Assembly: GCA_964472095.1 (NCBI GenBank)
Contig: CAYYIV010000010.1
Location: 1-64,000 of the forward strand
Length of the DNA stretch: 64,000 nucleotides
Direction of reading: 5' to 3'
Source of the DNA: Pelagibius sp964472095
Lineage (GTDB): Bacteria; Pseudomonadota; Alphaproteobacteria; Kiloniellales; Kiloniellaceae
Under the pieces are notes generated by a model that was not told where the DNA came from, did no database searches, and saw only the letters and a program-made list of their open reading frames with translations. A program made the position numbers and the translations under genes. Of the stretch, positions 8,455 to 16,962 are shown in pieces (position 1 is the stretch's first letter; each line of letters opens with the position of its first letter).

Positions 8455-9414
8455 ATGGATGGAAGTGCTTTCGTGAAGACGGACACGGTATTCAAGCGCG
8501 CCTTCAACAACGCACTCGATCTGGTTTCAAAGCTGAGTGACGGCGACCCGCTGCCGTCTGAAAGCGCCCTGAGCGCACAACTCGGCGTGAGCCGCACCAC
8601 CGTGCGCAAGGTTCTGGCGGCGCTGGCTGAACGAGAGATCATGAGGGGCAGCGGGCGTCGGCGCTTCGTCCGCTCGTCGCGCCAGGCGGTGGCGCGGTTT
8701 CCGGAGGCGGAAACTGTCCCCATGGCGGCGCAGGTCGAGCAGCGGTTCATGGAATGGATGCTGCGGGACAACGCGCGGCCGGGAACGGCGATCAACGAGC
8801 TCGAGCTTGCGCGGCAGTTCGGCATCGCGACCACCGGCATCCGCGAGTTCCTCAACCGCTTCCAGCGCTTTGGCCTGATCGAGCGGCGGCCGAACGGCGG
8901 CTGGGAGTTCAAGGGCTTCACACGCGGCTTCGCGCTGGAACTCTTCGAGATCCGTGAGATGTTTGAGGTTCGATCGGCGATGGCCTTTGCCGCGCTACCC
9001 GAGAATTCGCCGCTCTGGCAACAGCTCGAGGCGTTGCGCGAGGAGCACCGTGTTCTGCTGGGAGAGATCGAGCGCCGCTACCACGACTTCTCCGCTCTCG
9101 ACAGCCGCTTCCACCGTCTCATCAATTCGGCAGCGCCCAATCGGTTTATCGACAGCTTCTACGACATCATCACCGCGATCTTCCACTATCACTACCAGTG
9201 GAACAAACAGGACGAACGGCAGCGTAACGAGATCGCGATCCGCGAGCACCTCGGCTACATCGAGGCCCTGCTCAGCCGCAACGCTTCACTGGTCGAGCTC
9301 GCGTGCCGGGCGCACCTGACCTCGGCAAAGGAAACCCTCATTCGTTCTTCCTCGCGAGCAGAGGCAGGATCGGCAAAGGCAGGGCAGCTTCACCGTCGGG
9401 CTATCGATGCTTAG
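8455..9414 (+). CDS. GntR/FadR-family regulator with two winged-helix domains
   Basis: The 319-residue protein shows a GntR winged helix at about residues 15-75 (PLPSESALSAQLGVSRTTVR). A second GntR-like winged helix follows at about 95-150 (NELELARQFGIATTGIREF, then LIERRPNGGWEF). An FCD ligand-binding domain ends the protein, with candidate metal ligands in FSALDSRFHRL, AIREHLGYIEAL and ACRAHLTS. Ordinary FadR-type regulators carry one DNA-binding domain, so this tandem layout is unusual. It is divergent from the sugar ABC operon and presumably controls it in response to the imported compound or an intermediate. Confidence 0.85.
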   Translation: MDGSAFVKTDTVFKRAFNNALDLVSKLSDGDPLPSESALSAQLGVSRTTVRKVLAALAEREIMRGSGRRRFVRSSRQAVARFPEAETVPMAAQVEQRFMEWMLRDNARPGTAINELELARQFGIATTGIREFLNRFQRFGLIERRPNGGWEFKGFTRGFALELFEIREMFEVRSAMAFAALPENSPLWQQLEALREEHRVLLGEIERRYHDFSALDSRFHRLINSAAPNRFIDSFYDIITAIFHYHYQWNKQDERQRNEIAIREHLGYIEALLSRNASLVELACRAHLTSAKETLIRSSSRAEAGSAKAGQLHRRAIDA

Positions 9415-9933
9415 CATCCGCCTCAAGGCGGCCGCCGGGTGCTGAAGGGACTCGGGAAAATCGCAATGGCGGGCACGTCGGCGGCGATCACAAATGCAGT
9501 CTTCCATGCAACCGGAGAGAGGTTGCGATCCATGCAGTTGGAAATTGAGGGCCTAATCTAGAGGCAAGGTCTGATGGCTGCCCGAGGCGCAGATGCAGTG
9601 CGCTAGGCCATGCGCAGCCCGGGTCATGCTCGTGTTCCCCCGCGCCAACTCTGCCCACATTAGTCCGTGGTCGTCACCGGCACGGCATCGTGCTTTTGCA
9701 CGACCTCTGTCGATAGCAGAGATACCGTGAAGACGAGACGAAGGACCGCTCCTGGCACTCAGCCGTCGTTCATCAGGGGCGACGGGTAGGTCCGCTCCCC
9801 ATTACCAAGCCGAGATTGACCTGTCGGAGCACCCGAATGGCAGGTTGATTGCGTAACCGAACCTGGTGCCGCCGGCCGTAGATGGAAGGTCGTGACCCGA
9901 GCGGTACGAACAGTGGCAGGGAAAGTCGGCCTT
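9415..9933. other. Intergenic stretch without a recognisable gene
   Basis: About 520 bp separate the GntR gene from the AtuA gene. A small hairpin GCAACC-N7-GGTTGC lies near 9508-9530. Short frames are present on both strands but none has a recognisable product or ribosome site. It may be the decayed junction between two cassettes. Confidence 0.4.
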
Positions 9934-11298
9934 CTATAGCAGTCGAAAGGTCGCTTCAACTGCCTCGCGCGGGATGAGGTAGGAGCGAGTCTCAATGCGC
10001 TGACTCACGCGGCTGCGATGGCCACCGCCGCCGGCGGGGCCGCAGCAATAGAGGGCGAGCACTTCCTGCAGTGCCCCTTCGACTGCAGCCTTGTCAGAGC
10101 CCGCGACCGCGAGGCGAAGTCGCAGGTCCTGCGCCCCGCCGTCCGTTTCAGGCCCAAGGCTGGCTCGCAGGCTGCCGCTGTCGTCGTCGAAGGCGCTGCT
10201 GGTCCCGATGACGTCGATGCGGCGCCGCAGGCCGAGGCCGCGCATATCCAGGCGCTTACCGATCACTTCGGCAGCCAGTCGGGCGCGCGCGAAAGCATTG
10301 AGGCCGGCATAGGAGATCTCGCCCTCACCGAACCAGTCGCCCAGAAAGCCGACGGTCGCTTTCAGCCGTGCCGGTGCCGCGTGGCCGCGCGCGCCGCTGA
10401 CGCGCACCCGGTCGGCCCCTGCTTGGGCGATCTCCACCCCGGTAATGTCGAGCGTAACGTCCGGGGTGAGATAGGCCGCGGGATCGTGGATCTCGTAGAG
10501 CAACTGCTCCTTCACCGTGCGCAGGTCGACGAGGCCGCCGGTGGCGGGCGGCTTGGTGATGACGAAGCTGCCGTCGGCCTCGACCTCGGCAATGGGAAAG
10601 CCGATGGCCTCGGGCCGCGGCACATCCTTGAAGCCCGGGTCGGCGAAGTAGCCGCCGGTGACCTGCGAACCGCATTCCAGCAAGTGACCCACCAGGGTCC
10701 CCGCGGCGATGCGGTCGAGATTCCCCCAGGCCCAGCCGAAGTGCGCGACCAGGGGGCCGAGCGCCAGCGCCGGATCGGCGACCCGTCCGGTCACGACGAC
10801 CTGGGCGCCGGCGGTGACAGCCTCCGCGATGGCCGCGGCGCCGAGATAGGCGTTGGCGGAGACGATTTCGCCCGCCGGCGGCGGCAGGCCGGCGTCGCCG
10901 TCCCAGAGATCCTCGGTCGCCAGGTTGATGCGATCGCGCACGTCGTCGCCGTCGACGGTGGCGATGCGCAGGGGCGGCAGGCCGAGTTCGCGGGCCAGCC
11001 CGGCGATCACCGCCGCCGCGGCACGCGGGTTGGCGCAGCCGAAGTTGCCGACGATGACGATGTCCTGCTCGGCGCAGGTCCTGAGGATGGGTCTCAGGTA
11101 GTCGGCGAGCAGCGGCTCGTAGCCCAGCGCCGGATCCTGCCGGCGCGCCAGGTGGCCGAGCGCCAGCGTGCGCTCGCCGATGGTCTCGAAGATGATGGCG
11201 CCGCCGTCGCCGGCCGCGGCGATCGCTTCGACCACCGGCAGCCCCGCATCGATGCGGTCGCCCGAGAAGCCGGCCCCGGAGCCGATGCGGTAGGTCAT
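9934..11298 (-). CDS. Acyclic terpene utilisation AtuA-type protein (DUF1446)
   Basis: The 454-residue protein matches the AtuA/DUF1446 family: IGSGAGFSGDRIDAGLPVVE at the start, IIFETIGERTLALGHLARRQ, VVVTGRVADPALALGPLVAH and ECGSQVTGGYFADPG. AtuA proteins take part in acyclic isoprenoid (citronellol/geraniol) or related acid catabolism; the biochemical role is poorly defined. It lacks the small C-terminal domain found in full-length AtuA. That domain is encoded separately at 12206-12610. The start overlaps the stop of the GntR gene by 4 nt. Confidence 0.85.
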   Translation of the reverse strand: MTYRIGSGAGFSGDRIDAGLPVVEAIAAAGDGGAIIFETIGERTLALGHLARRQDPALGYEPLLADYLRPILRTCAEQDIVIVGNFGCANPRAAAAVIAGLARELGLPPLRIATVDGDDVRDRINLATEDLWDGDAGLPPPAGEIVSANAYLGAAAIAEAVTAGAQVVVTGRVADPALALGPLVAHFGWAWGNLDRIAAGTLVGHLLECGSQVTGGYFADPGFKDVPRPEAIGFPIAEVEADGSFVITKPPATGGLVDLRTVKEQLLYEIHDPAAYLTPDVTLDITGVEIAQAGADRVRVSGARGHAAPARLKATVGFLGDWFGEGEISYAGLNAFARARLAAEVIGKRLDMRGLGLRRRIDVIGTSSAFDDDSGSLRASLGPETDGGAQDLRLRLAVAGSDKAAVEGALQEVLALYCCGPAGGGGHRSRVSQRIETRSYLIPREAVEATFRLL

Positions 11299-12026
11299 AG
11301 TGCGGAGGCCTCGTGGCGGGCGGCGCCGGCGCCGGAGTCAGCCGGGCTGTTGGCGCGCAGGTAGAATTCTTTCGGCCAGCGGATATGGGCGCGGCAGAGC
11401 TCCACGAGCCGCTTGGACTCGCCCTGCTCGATGGCGTCGACCATCTGCCAGTGCTCGCGGATCGCGATCTGCCGCAACTGGTCGTCGGCGAATCCGCGGC
11501 TGCGGATCGGCTGGGTCATCAGCGAATAGTGCTTTATGGCGGCAGCGAGCTCCGGATTGCCCGCGCCGGCGTAAAGCCGTTCGTGAAAGGCATTGTTCAT
11601 CCGGAAGACCTCGACATAGCGCTGTGCGTTCGACGCCTGTTCATGCGCCGCGGCGAGCATTTTCAGGTCCTCGACGAATTCGGGGGGCGCCGGCAGCGTC
11701 ACGCGCGAGGCGGCCAGGGTCTCCAGCGCATCGCGGATCTCGTAGAGATTCTCGACTTCTTCCTGCGTGAAGTCGCGCACCCGCACGCCGCGATTCGGCT
11801 GGCGAAGCACAAGGCCTTCCTTTTCCAGCTCGTCGAGCGCGCGCCGGACGGCATGCCGCGTGGCGTCGAAGCGCAGGATGAGGTCGTCCTCCACCAGGCG
11901 TTCGCGCAGGTGGAGGCGACCCAGCATGAGGTCCATCTGCAAGACCTCGTAGACCTGGCTCCAGCCCTGCGGCTGGCGTCGGCCTTCTCCGTCCGCGGCA
12001 CCGCTTCCGGCAATCGCTCTCGTCAT
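11295..12026 (-). CDS. GntR-family regulator with FCD domain
   Basis: From ATG at 12026 the protein has 243 residues. The winged helix is at about 25-90 (LRERLVEDDLILRFDATRHA, then LVLRQPNRGVRVRDFT). The FCD domain follows (FRMNNAFHERLYAG, AIREHWQMVDAIEQG, CRAHIRWPKEF). An earlier in-frame ATG (12188) would run through the promoter region and is rejected. It is divergent from the AtuA-small/TRAP genes and co-transcribed with atuA, so it is the likely local repressor of both arms. Confidence 0.87.
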   Translation of the reverse strand: MTRAIAGSGAADGEGRRQPQGWSQVYEVLQMDLMLGRLHLRERLVEDDLILRFDATRHAVRRALDELEKEGLVLRQPNRGVRVRDFTQEEVENLYEIRDALETLAASRVTLPAPPEFVEDLKMLAAAHEQASNAQRYVEVFRMNNAFHERLYAGAGNPELAAAIKHYSLMTQPIRSRGFADDQLRQIAIREHWQMVDAIEQGESKRLVELCRAHIRWPKEFYLRANSPADSGAGAARHEASAL

Positions 12027-12080
12027 GCTCTGGCTGCTCCGCTCATGACGCCAATCTAGCCGGAAACGATGCTCGGTACA

Positions 12081-12104
12081 ATTATCGTTGACATTATCGA
12101 TAAT
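12081..12104. promoter_or_regulatory. Palindromic operator candidate between divergent AtuA/TRAP arms
   Basis: A perfect 12-bp palindrome ATTATCGATAAT (12093-12104) is preceded by a related half ATTATCGTTG (12081-12090). A TTGACA element (12088-12093) is embedded. It lies just upstream of the GntR gene and about 100 bp before the divergent genes, the expected place for a GntR operator. Confidence 0.5.
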
Positions 12105-12205
12105 TTTTCCGAGGTTGAAAGTGGGAGGAAAGCCATGGACGTGAGAACACGTTGCCCGGAGCAGGGTGCGGACGTCATGCGGCGGCAATGCGCGCGGCGC
12201 GCGGG

Positions 12206-12610
12206 ATGAGTGCCCTTGTGCGGGCCCCGCTGCACCGGATCGCCCACGCGCGCTCGGGCGACAAGGGCAACCGCCAGAACATCTCCGTGATCGCCTACCG
12301 GCCGGAAGCCTGGTCCGTGCTGCTGAGCGAAGTCACGCAAGAGCGCGTCCACGCGCTGTTCCGCCATCGCGGCGTGACCGCGGTGCGGCGCTACGAACTG
12401 CCCAAGCTCATGGCGCTCAACTTCGTGCTGGACGATGCGCTGGAAGGCGGCGTCAACGCGGCACTGGCGCTCGACAGCCACGGCAAAACCGCCTCGTTCC
12501 GCCTGCTTTCCCTCGAAATCGACGTTCCCGCCGTGTTGCTGGCCGAACGGCCGGGCGAGACGGCGGGCGCTATTCATAAAACCAAGCAGAAAATGGGAGG
12601 ACTGACATGA
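12206..12610 (+). CDS. AtuA-related small protein (C-terminal AtuA domain as a separate gene)
   Basis: The 134-residue protein starts MSALVRAPLHRIAHARSGDK and continues GNRQNISVIAYRPEAW. This motif series belongs to the small domain at the end of full-length AtuA proteins. An ATG at 12188 would add six residues. The gene ends by overlapping the TAXI binding-protein gene (ATGA). It presumably forms a complex with the DUF1446 protein encoded on the other strand. Confidence 0.8.
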   Translation: MSALVRAPLHRIAHARSGDKGNRQNISVIAYRPEAWSVLLSEVTQERVHALFRHRGVTAVRRYELPKLMALNFVLDDALEGGVNAALALDSHGKTASFRLLSLEIDVPAVLLAERPGETAGAIHKTKQKMGGLT

Positions 12611-13572
12611 AGAAGATCGCAACTGCCCTCTTGGCGGCAGCGGTGCTCGCCTCGCCCGCCGCCGCGCAGACCCAGAAGCTCGCCATCGGCACCACCTCGG
12701 CGTCGTCGAGCCACTACGGCTATTTCGTCGCCGTCTCCAAGCTGATCAACGAGAAGGTCGAAGGCGTCGAGGCCAACGTGGTCGAAACGGGTGCGACGCT
12801 GGACAACCTGCGCCGCCTGCAGCGCGACCAGGTCGATCTCGGCCTTGTCACCACCAACGTCGCCTACGACGTCTTCAACGGCCGCGGCGAGTTCGAGGGC
12901 AAGGCCTACCAGCCGCTGATGCTGTGGGTCTATGCCTCGGCGCCGCAGAACGTCGTGGTGCGCAAGGACGCCGGCATCGCGTCGCTGCAGGATCTTGCGG
13001 GCAAGGAGTTCAATCCCGGCATCAGCGGCTCGGCCACCGAGGCGACGGCCGAAAAGGTCTTCTCGCTGCTCGGCATCGAACCCGACTGGGCGCGCGGGTC
13101 GACCGGCGACGTCGTCAACCAGATCAAGGACAACCGCGTCATCGGCTACGTGAAGAGTGGATCCGGCAAGCGCCTGGACGCCTCCAGCATCGACATCGCG
13201 ACCCTGACGCCGATCTCCATCGTCGGCCTGAGCGACGCGCAGGCCGCCAAGGTGCGCGAGGAGTTCCCCAACCTCTCGGTGGTCGACGTGGCCGACGGCC
13301 AGGCGGGCGAGGGCTATCCGGCCTACAAGACCTGGGCCTTCGGCGTGGCGGCGGTCGCGCAGGCGGATCTCGACGAAGAAGCGGCCTATCAGATCACCAA
13401 GGCGGTGGTCGAAGACCAGACGGCGCAGGCGGCCGCCTTCTCCGGCCTCAAGGGAAGCGACCTTCCCACGATGACCATGGAACTCTCGACCATCCCGCTG
13501 CACCCGGGCGCGGTGCGCTATTACCGGGAGATCGGCGTCGAGATCCCGGAACGCCTGCTGCCCAGCAGCTGA
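12607..13572 (+). CDS. TAXI-family TRAP transporter solute-binding protein
   Basis: The 321-residue protein has a signal peptide (MKKIATALLAAAVLASPAAA). It carries the TAXI-family features LAIGTTSASSSHYGYF, NLRRLQRDQVDLGLVTTNVA and the late LHPGAVRYYREIGVEIP. It delivers a periplasmic ligand, probably a carboxylate, to the fused permease encoded 106 bp downstream. The link to AtuA genes suggests a terpenoid-derived or branched acid (inference). Confidence 0.9.
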   Translation: MKKIATALLAAAVLASPAAAQTQKLAIGTTSASSSHYGYFVAVSKLINEKVEGVEANVVETGATLDNLRRLQRDQVDLGLVTTNVAYDVFNGRGEFEGKAYQPLMLWVYASAPQNVVVRKDAGIASLQDLAGKEFNPGISGSATEATAEKVFSLLGIEPDWARGSTGDVVNQIKDNRVIGYVKSGSGKRLDASSIDIATLTPISIVGLSDAQAAKVREEFPNLSVVDVADGQAGEGYPAYKTWAFGVAAVAQADLDEEAAYQITKAVVEDQTAQAAAFSGLKGSDLPTMTMELSTIPLHPGAVRYYREIGVEIPERLLPSS

Positions 13573-13678
13573 GCTGTGAACCGCCGGCGGCCGGGACCGA
13601 TCTGCCCCGGCCGCCGGACCTGCCGTCGACCTGGCCCCCGACTTGGCTGCCCACCGGCCCGTCCAGAGGTGTGTGGTG

Positions 13679-15589
13679 ATGCGTGACAACCTGCGGCGAG
13701 CCGTCGCCCTGGCGATCGGCCTGTTCATTCTCTATACGGCCGCGGCCGGGGCCTTCGACGCCCTCATCCAGCGCTCCATCATGGTGGCGCTCGTCGTCTC
13801 CCTGGGCTTTCTCGCCTATCCGTTGAAGCTCTCGGGCGCGGCCGCGAAGCTCGGCTTGGCCGTCGACCTCTGCCTGTGGGCTGCGACGACGGCGGCCTGC
13901 GTCTACGTGGCGGTCAACGCCGAGACCATCATGACGTCGCTGCCGACGGCGGGACCGATCGACATCGCCCTGGCTGCCGTGCTGGTCGTCACCCTGCTGG
14001 AACTGGCGCGGCGCACCGTCGGTCTCGCCTTTCCCATCCTCGTCTCCATAGGGCTTGCCTACGTATTCTTCGGCCACCTGATCCCCGGCCGCCTTGGCCA
14101 CCGTGGCTACGACATCTGGTTCGTGACCGAGACGATCCTGTTGACCGATATCGGCGTCTGGGGCTCGCTCACCGGCATCGCCGCCACCATCATCGCCGCC
14201 TTCGTACTGTTCGGCGCGGTGCTGCTGCATACCGGCGGTGGCCAGACCTTCATGGACCTGGCCCTGTTGGTCTCCGGCCGTTCGGTCGGCGGCGCTGCCA
14301 AGATGGCGACCGTCGCCTCGGCCTCCTTCGGCACGGTGAACGGCAGCGCCGTCGCCAATGTGGCGACCACCGGCACCATGACCATTCCGTTGATGAAGCG
14401 CATCGGCTACCCGGCGCCCTTCGCCGCGGCGGTGGAGGCGGTGGCCTCGACCGGCGGGCAGATCACGCCGCCGATCCTCGGCGCCGCCGCCTTCATCATG
14501 TCGGAGATGATCGGCACCGAATACCTGCGCATCGCGCTGGCGGCGCTGATCCCGGCCGCGCTGTTCTACACCGGGCTCTTCACCACCATCCACCTCATCG
14601 CCCTGCGCAAGAACATCGGCTTCGTGCCGCCGGAGGAGATCCCCTCGGCGAAGACCGCCCTGCATCCGGTACGCCTGCTGCCGGTGATCGGCGGGCTGGG
14701 CGGCCTCCTGTGGATGCTGATCGCCGGACGTTCGGTGGCCTTCTCCGCAGCCTTCGGGGTGGTGTGCGCGGTGGTGCCCTTCGTGATCGGCGACGTTATC
14801 GCGCGCCGCAAGCCCCTGGCCACACTGCGCGCCTTGCTCGACAGCTTGGTCGAGGCCGGCAACGGCATCGTGATTATCGCCCTGATGCTGGCCGGCGCGC
14901 AGATTCTGGTATCGCTGATCAACCTGACCGGGGTCGGGGTCACGCTTTCTTCGCTGACCGTCGCGGTTGGCGGCGAGCACCTCTTCCTGGTCGGGCTCAT
15001 CGTCGCGCTGGCCTGCCTGGTGCTCGGCATGGGCATTCCCACCACGGCGGCCTACGTGCTGGTGGCCGCCGTCATGGCGCCGGCGCTCATCGCCATCGAC
15101 GTCGAGCCGCTGGTCGCGCATATGTTCGTCTTCTACTATGCGACCATTTCGGTGATCACGCCGCCGGTCTGCATCGCGGTTTTCGTGGCCGCCTCCATCG
15201 CCAAGACCGACTGGTGGCCCGCGGCGGTAAACGCCGTGCGCCTGGGCATCGTCACCTACATCATTCCCTTCATGTTCCTCTCCTATCCCGGCATGCTGTG
15301 GTCCGGCAGTTCCTGGCAGATCGCCGAGGCGGTGTTGTCAGGCGTCGCTCTGGTGCTGGCGACCTCGCTGCTTCTCGCCGGCACGGGGATCCGCGGCAGC
15401 CGCTGGCTGGCGGCGGCGATCTACCTGCCGGCCGCGGTCCTCGCCATCGTGCCTTCCGAAATCGCCCTCGCGGCAGCGGTCGGCCTGACCCTCCTCGGAA
15501 TCGCTTGGGGGCGGCCGTTCAGCCGGCCGAAGCAGCCTTCGCCATCGGGCAGCCAAGCGATCCCAGGCGCCTCGTCTGAGTTCCGCTGA
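13679..15589 (+). CDS. TRAP transporter fused permease (DctQM type)
   Basis: This large membrane protein (about 636 residues from ATG 13679, AGAGG nine bases upstream) has an N-terminal four-helix Q-like part. The M-like core follows, with FGTVNGSAVANVATTGTMTI, PPILGAAAFIMSEMIGTEYL and LGMGIPTTAAYVLVAAV, all typical of fused TRAP permeases paired with TAXI receptors. An in-frame ATG at 13643 is less likely. It is the last gene of the cassette; a perfect 9-bp hairpin follows. Confidence 0.92.
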   Translation: MRDNLRRAVALAIGLFILYTAAAGAFDALIQRSIMVALVVSLGFLAYPLKLSGAAAKLGLAVDLCLWAATTAACVYVAVNAETIMTSLPTAGPIDIALAAVLVVTLLELARRTVGLAFPILVSIGLAYVFFGHLIPGRLGHRGYDIWFVTETILLTDIGVWGSLTGIAATIIAAFVLFGAVLLHTGGGQTFMDLALLVSGRSVGGAAKMATVASASFGTVNGSAVANVATTGTMTIPLMKRIGYPAPFAAAVEAVASTGGQITPPILGAAAFIMSEMIGTEYLRIALAALIPAALFYTGLFTTIHLIALRKNIGFVPPEEIPSAKTALHPVRLLPVIGGLGGLLWMLIAGRSVAFSAAFGVVCAVVPFVIGDVIARRKPLATLRALLDSLVEAGNGIVIIALMLAGAQILVSLINLTGVGVTLSSLTVAVGGEHLFLVGLIVALACLVLGMGIPTTAAYVLVAAVMAPALIAIDVEPLVAHMFVFYYATISVITPPVCIAVFVAASIAKTDWWPAAVNAVRLGIVTYIIPFMFLSYPGMLWSGSSWQIAEAVLSGVALVLATSLLLAGTGIRGSRWLAAAIYLPAAVLAIVPSEIALAAAVGLTLLGIAWGRPFSRPKQPSPSGSQAIPGASSEFR

Positions 15590-15623
15590 TGGCAAGACGC
15601 CGAAGTCAGCGGACCGTCGGTGT

Positions 15624-15652
15624 TGGTCCGGTCTATTACAGCAACCGGACCA
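15624..15652. terminator. Hairpin after the TRAP permease gene
   Basis: TGGTCCGGT (15624-15632) and ACCGGACCA (15644-15652) form a perfect 9-bp stem with an 11-nt loop. There is no T tract, so it may be a factor-dependent terminator or mRNA-stabilising hairpin. Confidence 0.4.
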
Positions 15653-15767
15653 GATGGTTACAATCGTAGCCCACCTATAGCGCAGGCCGGGGGCGGAAAG
15701 GGGGTTGAGTCTGAAATCAACAGTTAAATCAGTGCTGTAAGCGAGTGTCGGTATCGGTGGTTGCGCG

Positions 15768-15895
15768 CCCCCGCAACCAAACAAAAAACGCCTCTAAAGC
15801 AACAGCTTAGCGGCGTTTTTTGTTGTCTACTCTCCGCCGCCAGAAGCCGAAGCGCTCCAATCGTGCTCCACACCAGGAGGATAATGAAGGAGTCG
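15768..15895. repeat. Island-end repeat, copy 2 (128 bp) with tRNA CCA end
   Basis: This is a second direct copy of the segment at 2439-2567. It starts with CCCCCGCAACCA, keeps the terminator hairpin and the GCGCTCCAA...GCTCCA pair, and ends in AGGAGGATAATGA-GGAGTCG. Upstream of the CCCCC tract the tRNA similarity is lost. It marks the junction between regions B and C. No integrase remnant follows this copy. Confidence 0.72.
15783..15821 (+). terminator. Rho-independent terminator in repeat copy 2
   Basis: AAAAAACGCC (15783-15792) pairs with GGCGTTTTTT (15812-15821), with an inner AAGC/GCTT pair. It is homologous to the hairpin at 2456-2491. Confidence 0.65.
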
Positions 15896-15925
15896 AGCTG
15901 ACCTGCTCCCCATGGGCTCCCGCCA

Positions 15926-16870
15926 TCAGTCGAGCACGACCCGCGGGAAGTAGAAGGAGACGATCCAGTTCGGCTGGTCGACGATCTCGCTGATCCTGAG
16001 GTCACCGCAGACCGAGCAGAGCATGTAGGCATCGACCGGCGCCATGCCGTGGCGCGCGGCTAGCAGGTCCACCATCTGGGCGACCGCGGCCTGGGCGCCG
16101 GCGAAGAGGTCGCTGCCGACGCCGGTGGTCACCTCGTAGCCCTTCTCGTCCAGGTGCCGGCTGACGGGACCCGGCGTGGTGAACCGCGGCATCTTGAGAT
16201 TGGCGTCCTTCATCAGGTCGAGGGTGAGGACCACGTTCATCGGGCTTTCGATGGCGGTGCCGCAGACCTCGCCGTCGCCCTGGGCAGCGTGGGTGTCACC
16301 GATGGAGAACAGCGCCCCGGCAACCTCCACCGGCAGGTAGAGCTCGGTGCCGGCCGCGAGGTCGCGGATATCCATGTTGCCGCCGACCCGGCGCGGCGGT
16401 ACCACGGAGTGGAGCCCCGGTTCCGCGGGGGCGAGGCCAATCGTGCCGGCAAAGGGCTTCAGCGGCACCCAGCCGCCCGGCCCGTACAGCGCCGGTGCCA
16501 GCGAGACCTCGTCGTACTTCCAGATGTGGAGCGCCGGCTCGGTGAACTGCTCCGCGAGCAGGCCGAAGCCGGGGATGTTGGCCGTCCAACCGAAGCCGGA
16601 GGGATGGAATTCATGGATCGTCACCCTCACCGCATCGCCCGGTTCGGCCCCGTCAATGAAAACAGGGCCGGTGACGGGGTTCACCTTGCCGAAATCCAGC
16701 GCCCCGACATCCGCCAGGGTCGAGGCCTTGGTGAGCTGGCCGCCGGAGGCGTCCAGGCACTCGAACTCGATGGTCATTCCGGGGGCGACGGTCAGGACGG
16801 GCGGGATCGAATGATCCCAGCCGAAGTGATGGTGCGCGCCATGAATGGTGTGGTCATTGGCTTTGCACAT
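15926..16870 (-). CDS. Acetamidase/formamidase family protein
   Basis: The 314-residue protein matches FmdA/AmdA amidases: IHGAHHHFGWDHSIPPVLTV at the start, FIDGAEPGDAVRVTI, FAGTIGLAPAE, GGNMDIRDLAAGTELYLPVE and FSIGDTHAAQGDGEVCGTAI. These enzymes release ammonia from formamide or short amides. It is the last of three minus-strand hydrolase genes divergent from an RpiR regulator and GS-like ligase, suggesting a nitrogen-release route. Expected catalytic-site segments are all present. Confidence 0.9.
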   Translation of the reverse strand: MCKANDHTIHGAHHHFGWDHSIPPVLTVAPGMTIEFECLDASGGQLTKASTLADVGALDFGKVNPVTGPVFIDGAEPGDAVRVTIHEFHPSGFGWTANIPGFGLLAEQFTEPALHIWKYDEVSLAPALYGPGGWVPLKPFAGTIGLAPAEPGLHSVVPPRRVGGNMDIRDLAAGTELYLPVEVAGALFSIGDTHAAQGDGEVCGTAIESPMNVVLTLDLMKDANLKMPRFTTPGPVSRHLDEKGYEVTTGVGSDLFAGAQAAVAQMVDLLAARHGMAPVDAYMLCSVCGDLRISEIVDQPNWIVSFYFPRVVLD

Positions 16871-16962
16871 GCTAGTGCGCCTCCCTTCTGGAAATCTTCT
16901 TCCATGCCTCAGTACATGCCTCCGTCTGCGCGGCCATGGAATCGGCCTTCACCGCGTGGGCA

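Noticed and set aside
9759..9995. 78-residue minus frame near the atuA end
   Set aside because: It overlaps atuA in another frame, has no ribosome site and no recognised domain.
10018..11364. 448-codon plus frame opposite atuA
   Set aside because: High-GC antisense frame without domains; the minus frame is DUF1446.
13448..15121. 557-codon minus frame over the TRAP permease
   Set aside because: It is an antisense frame with Gln/Asp/His/Arg-rich composition. The plus frame has the permease motifs.
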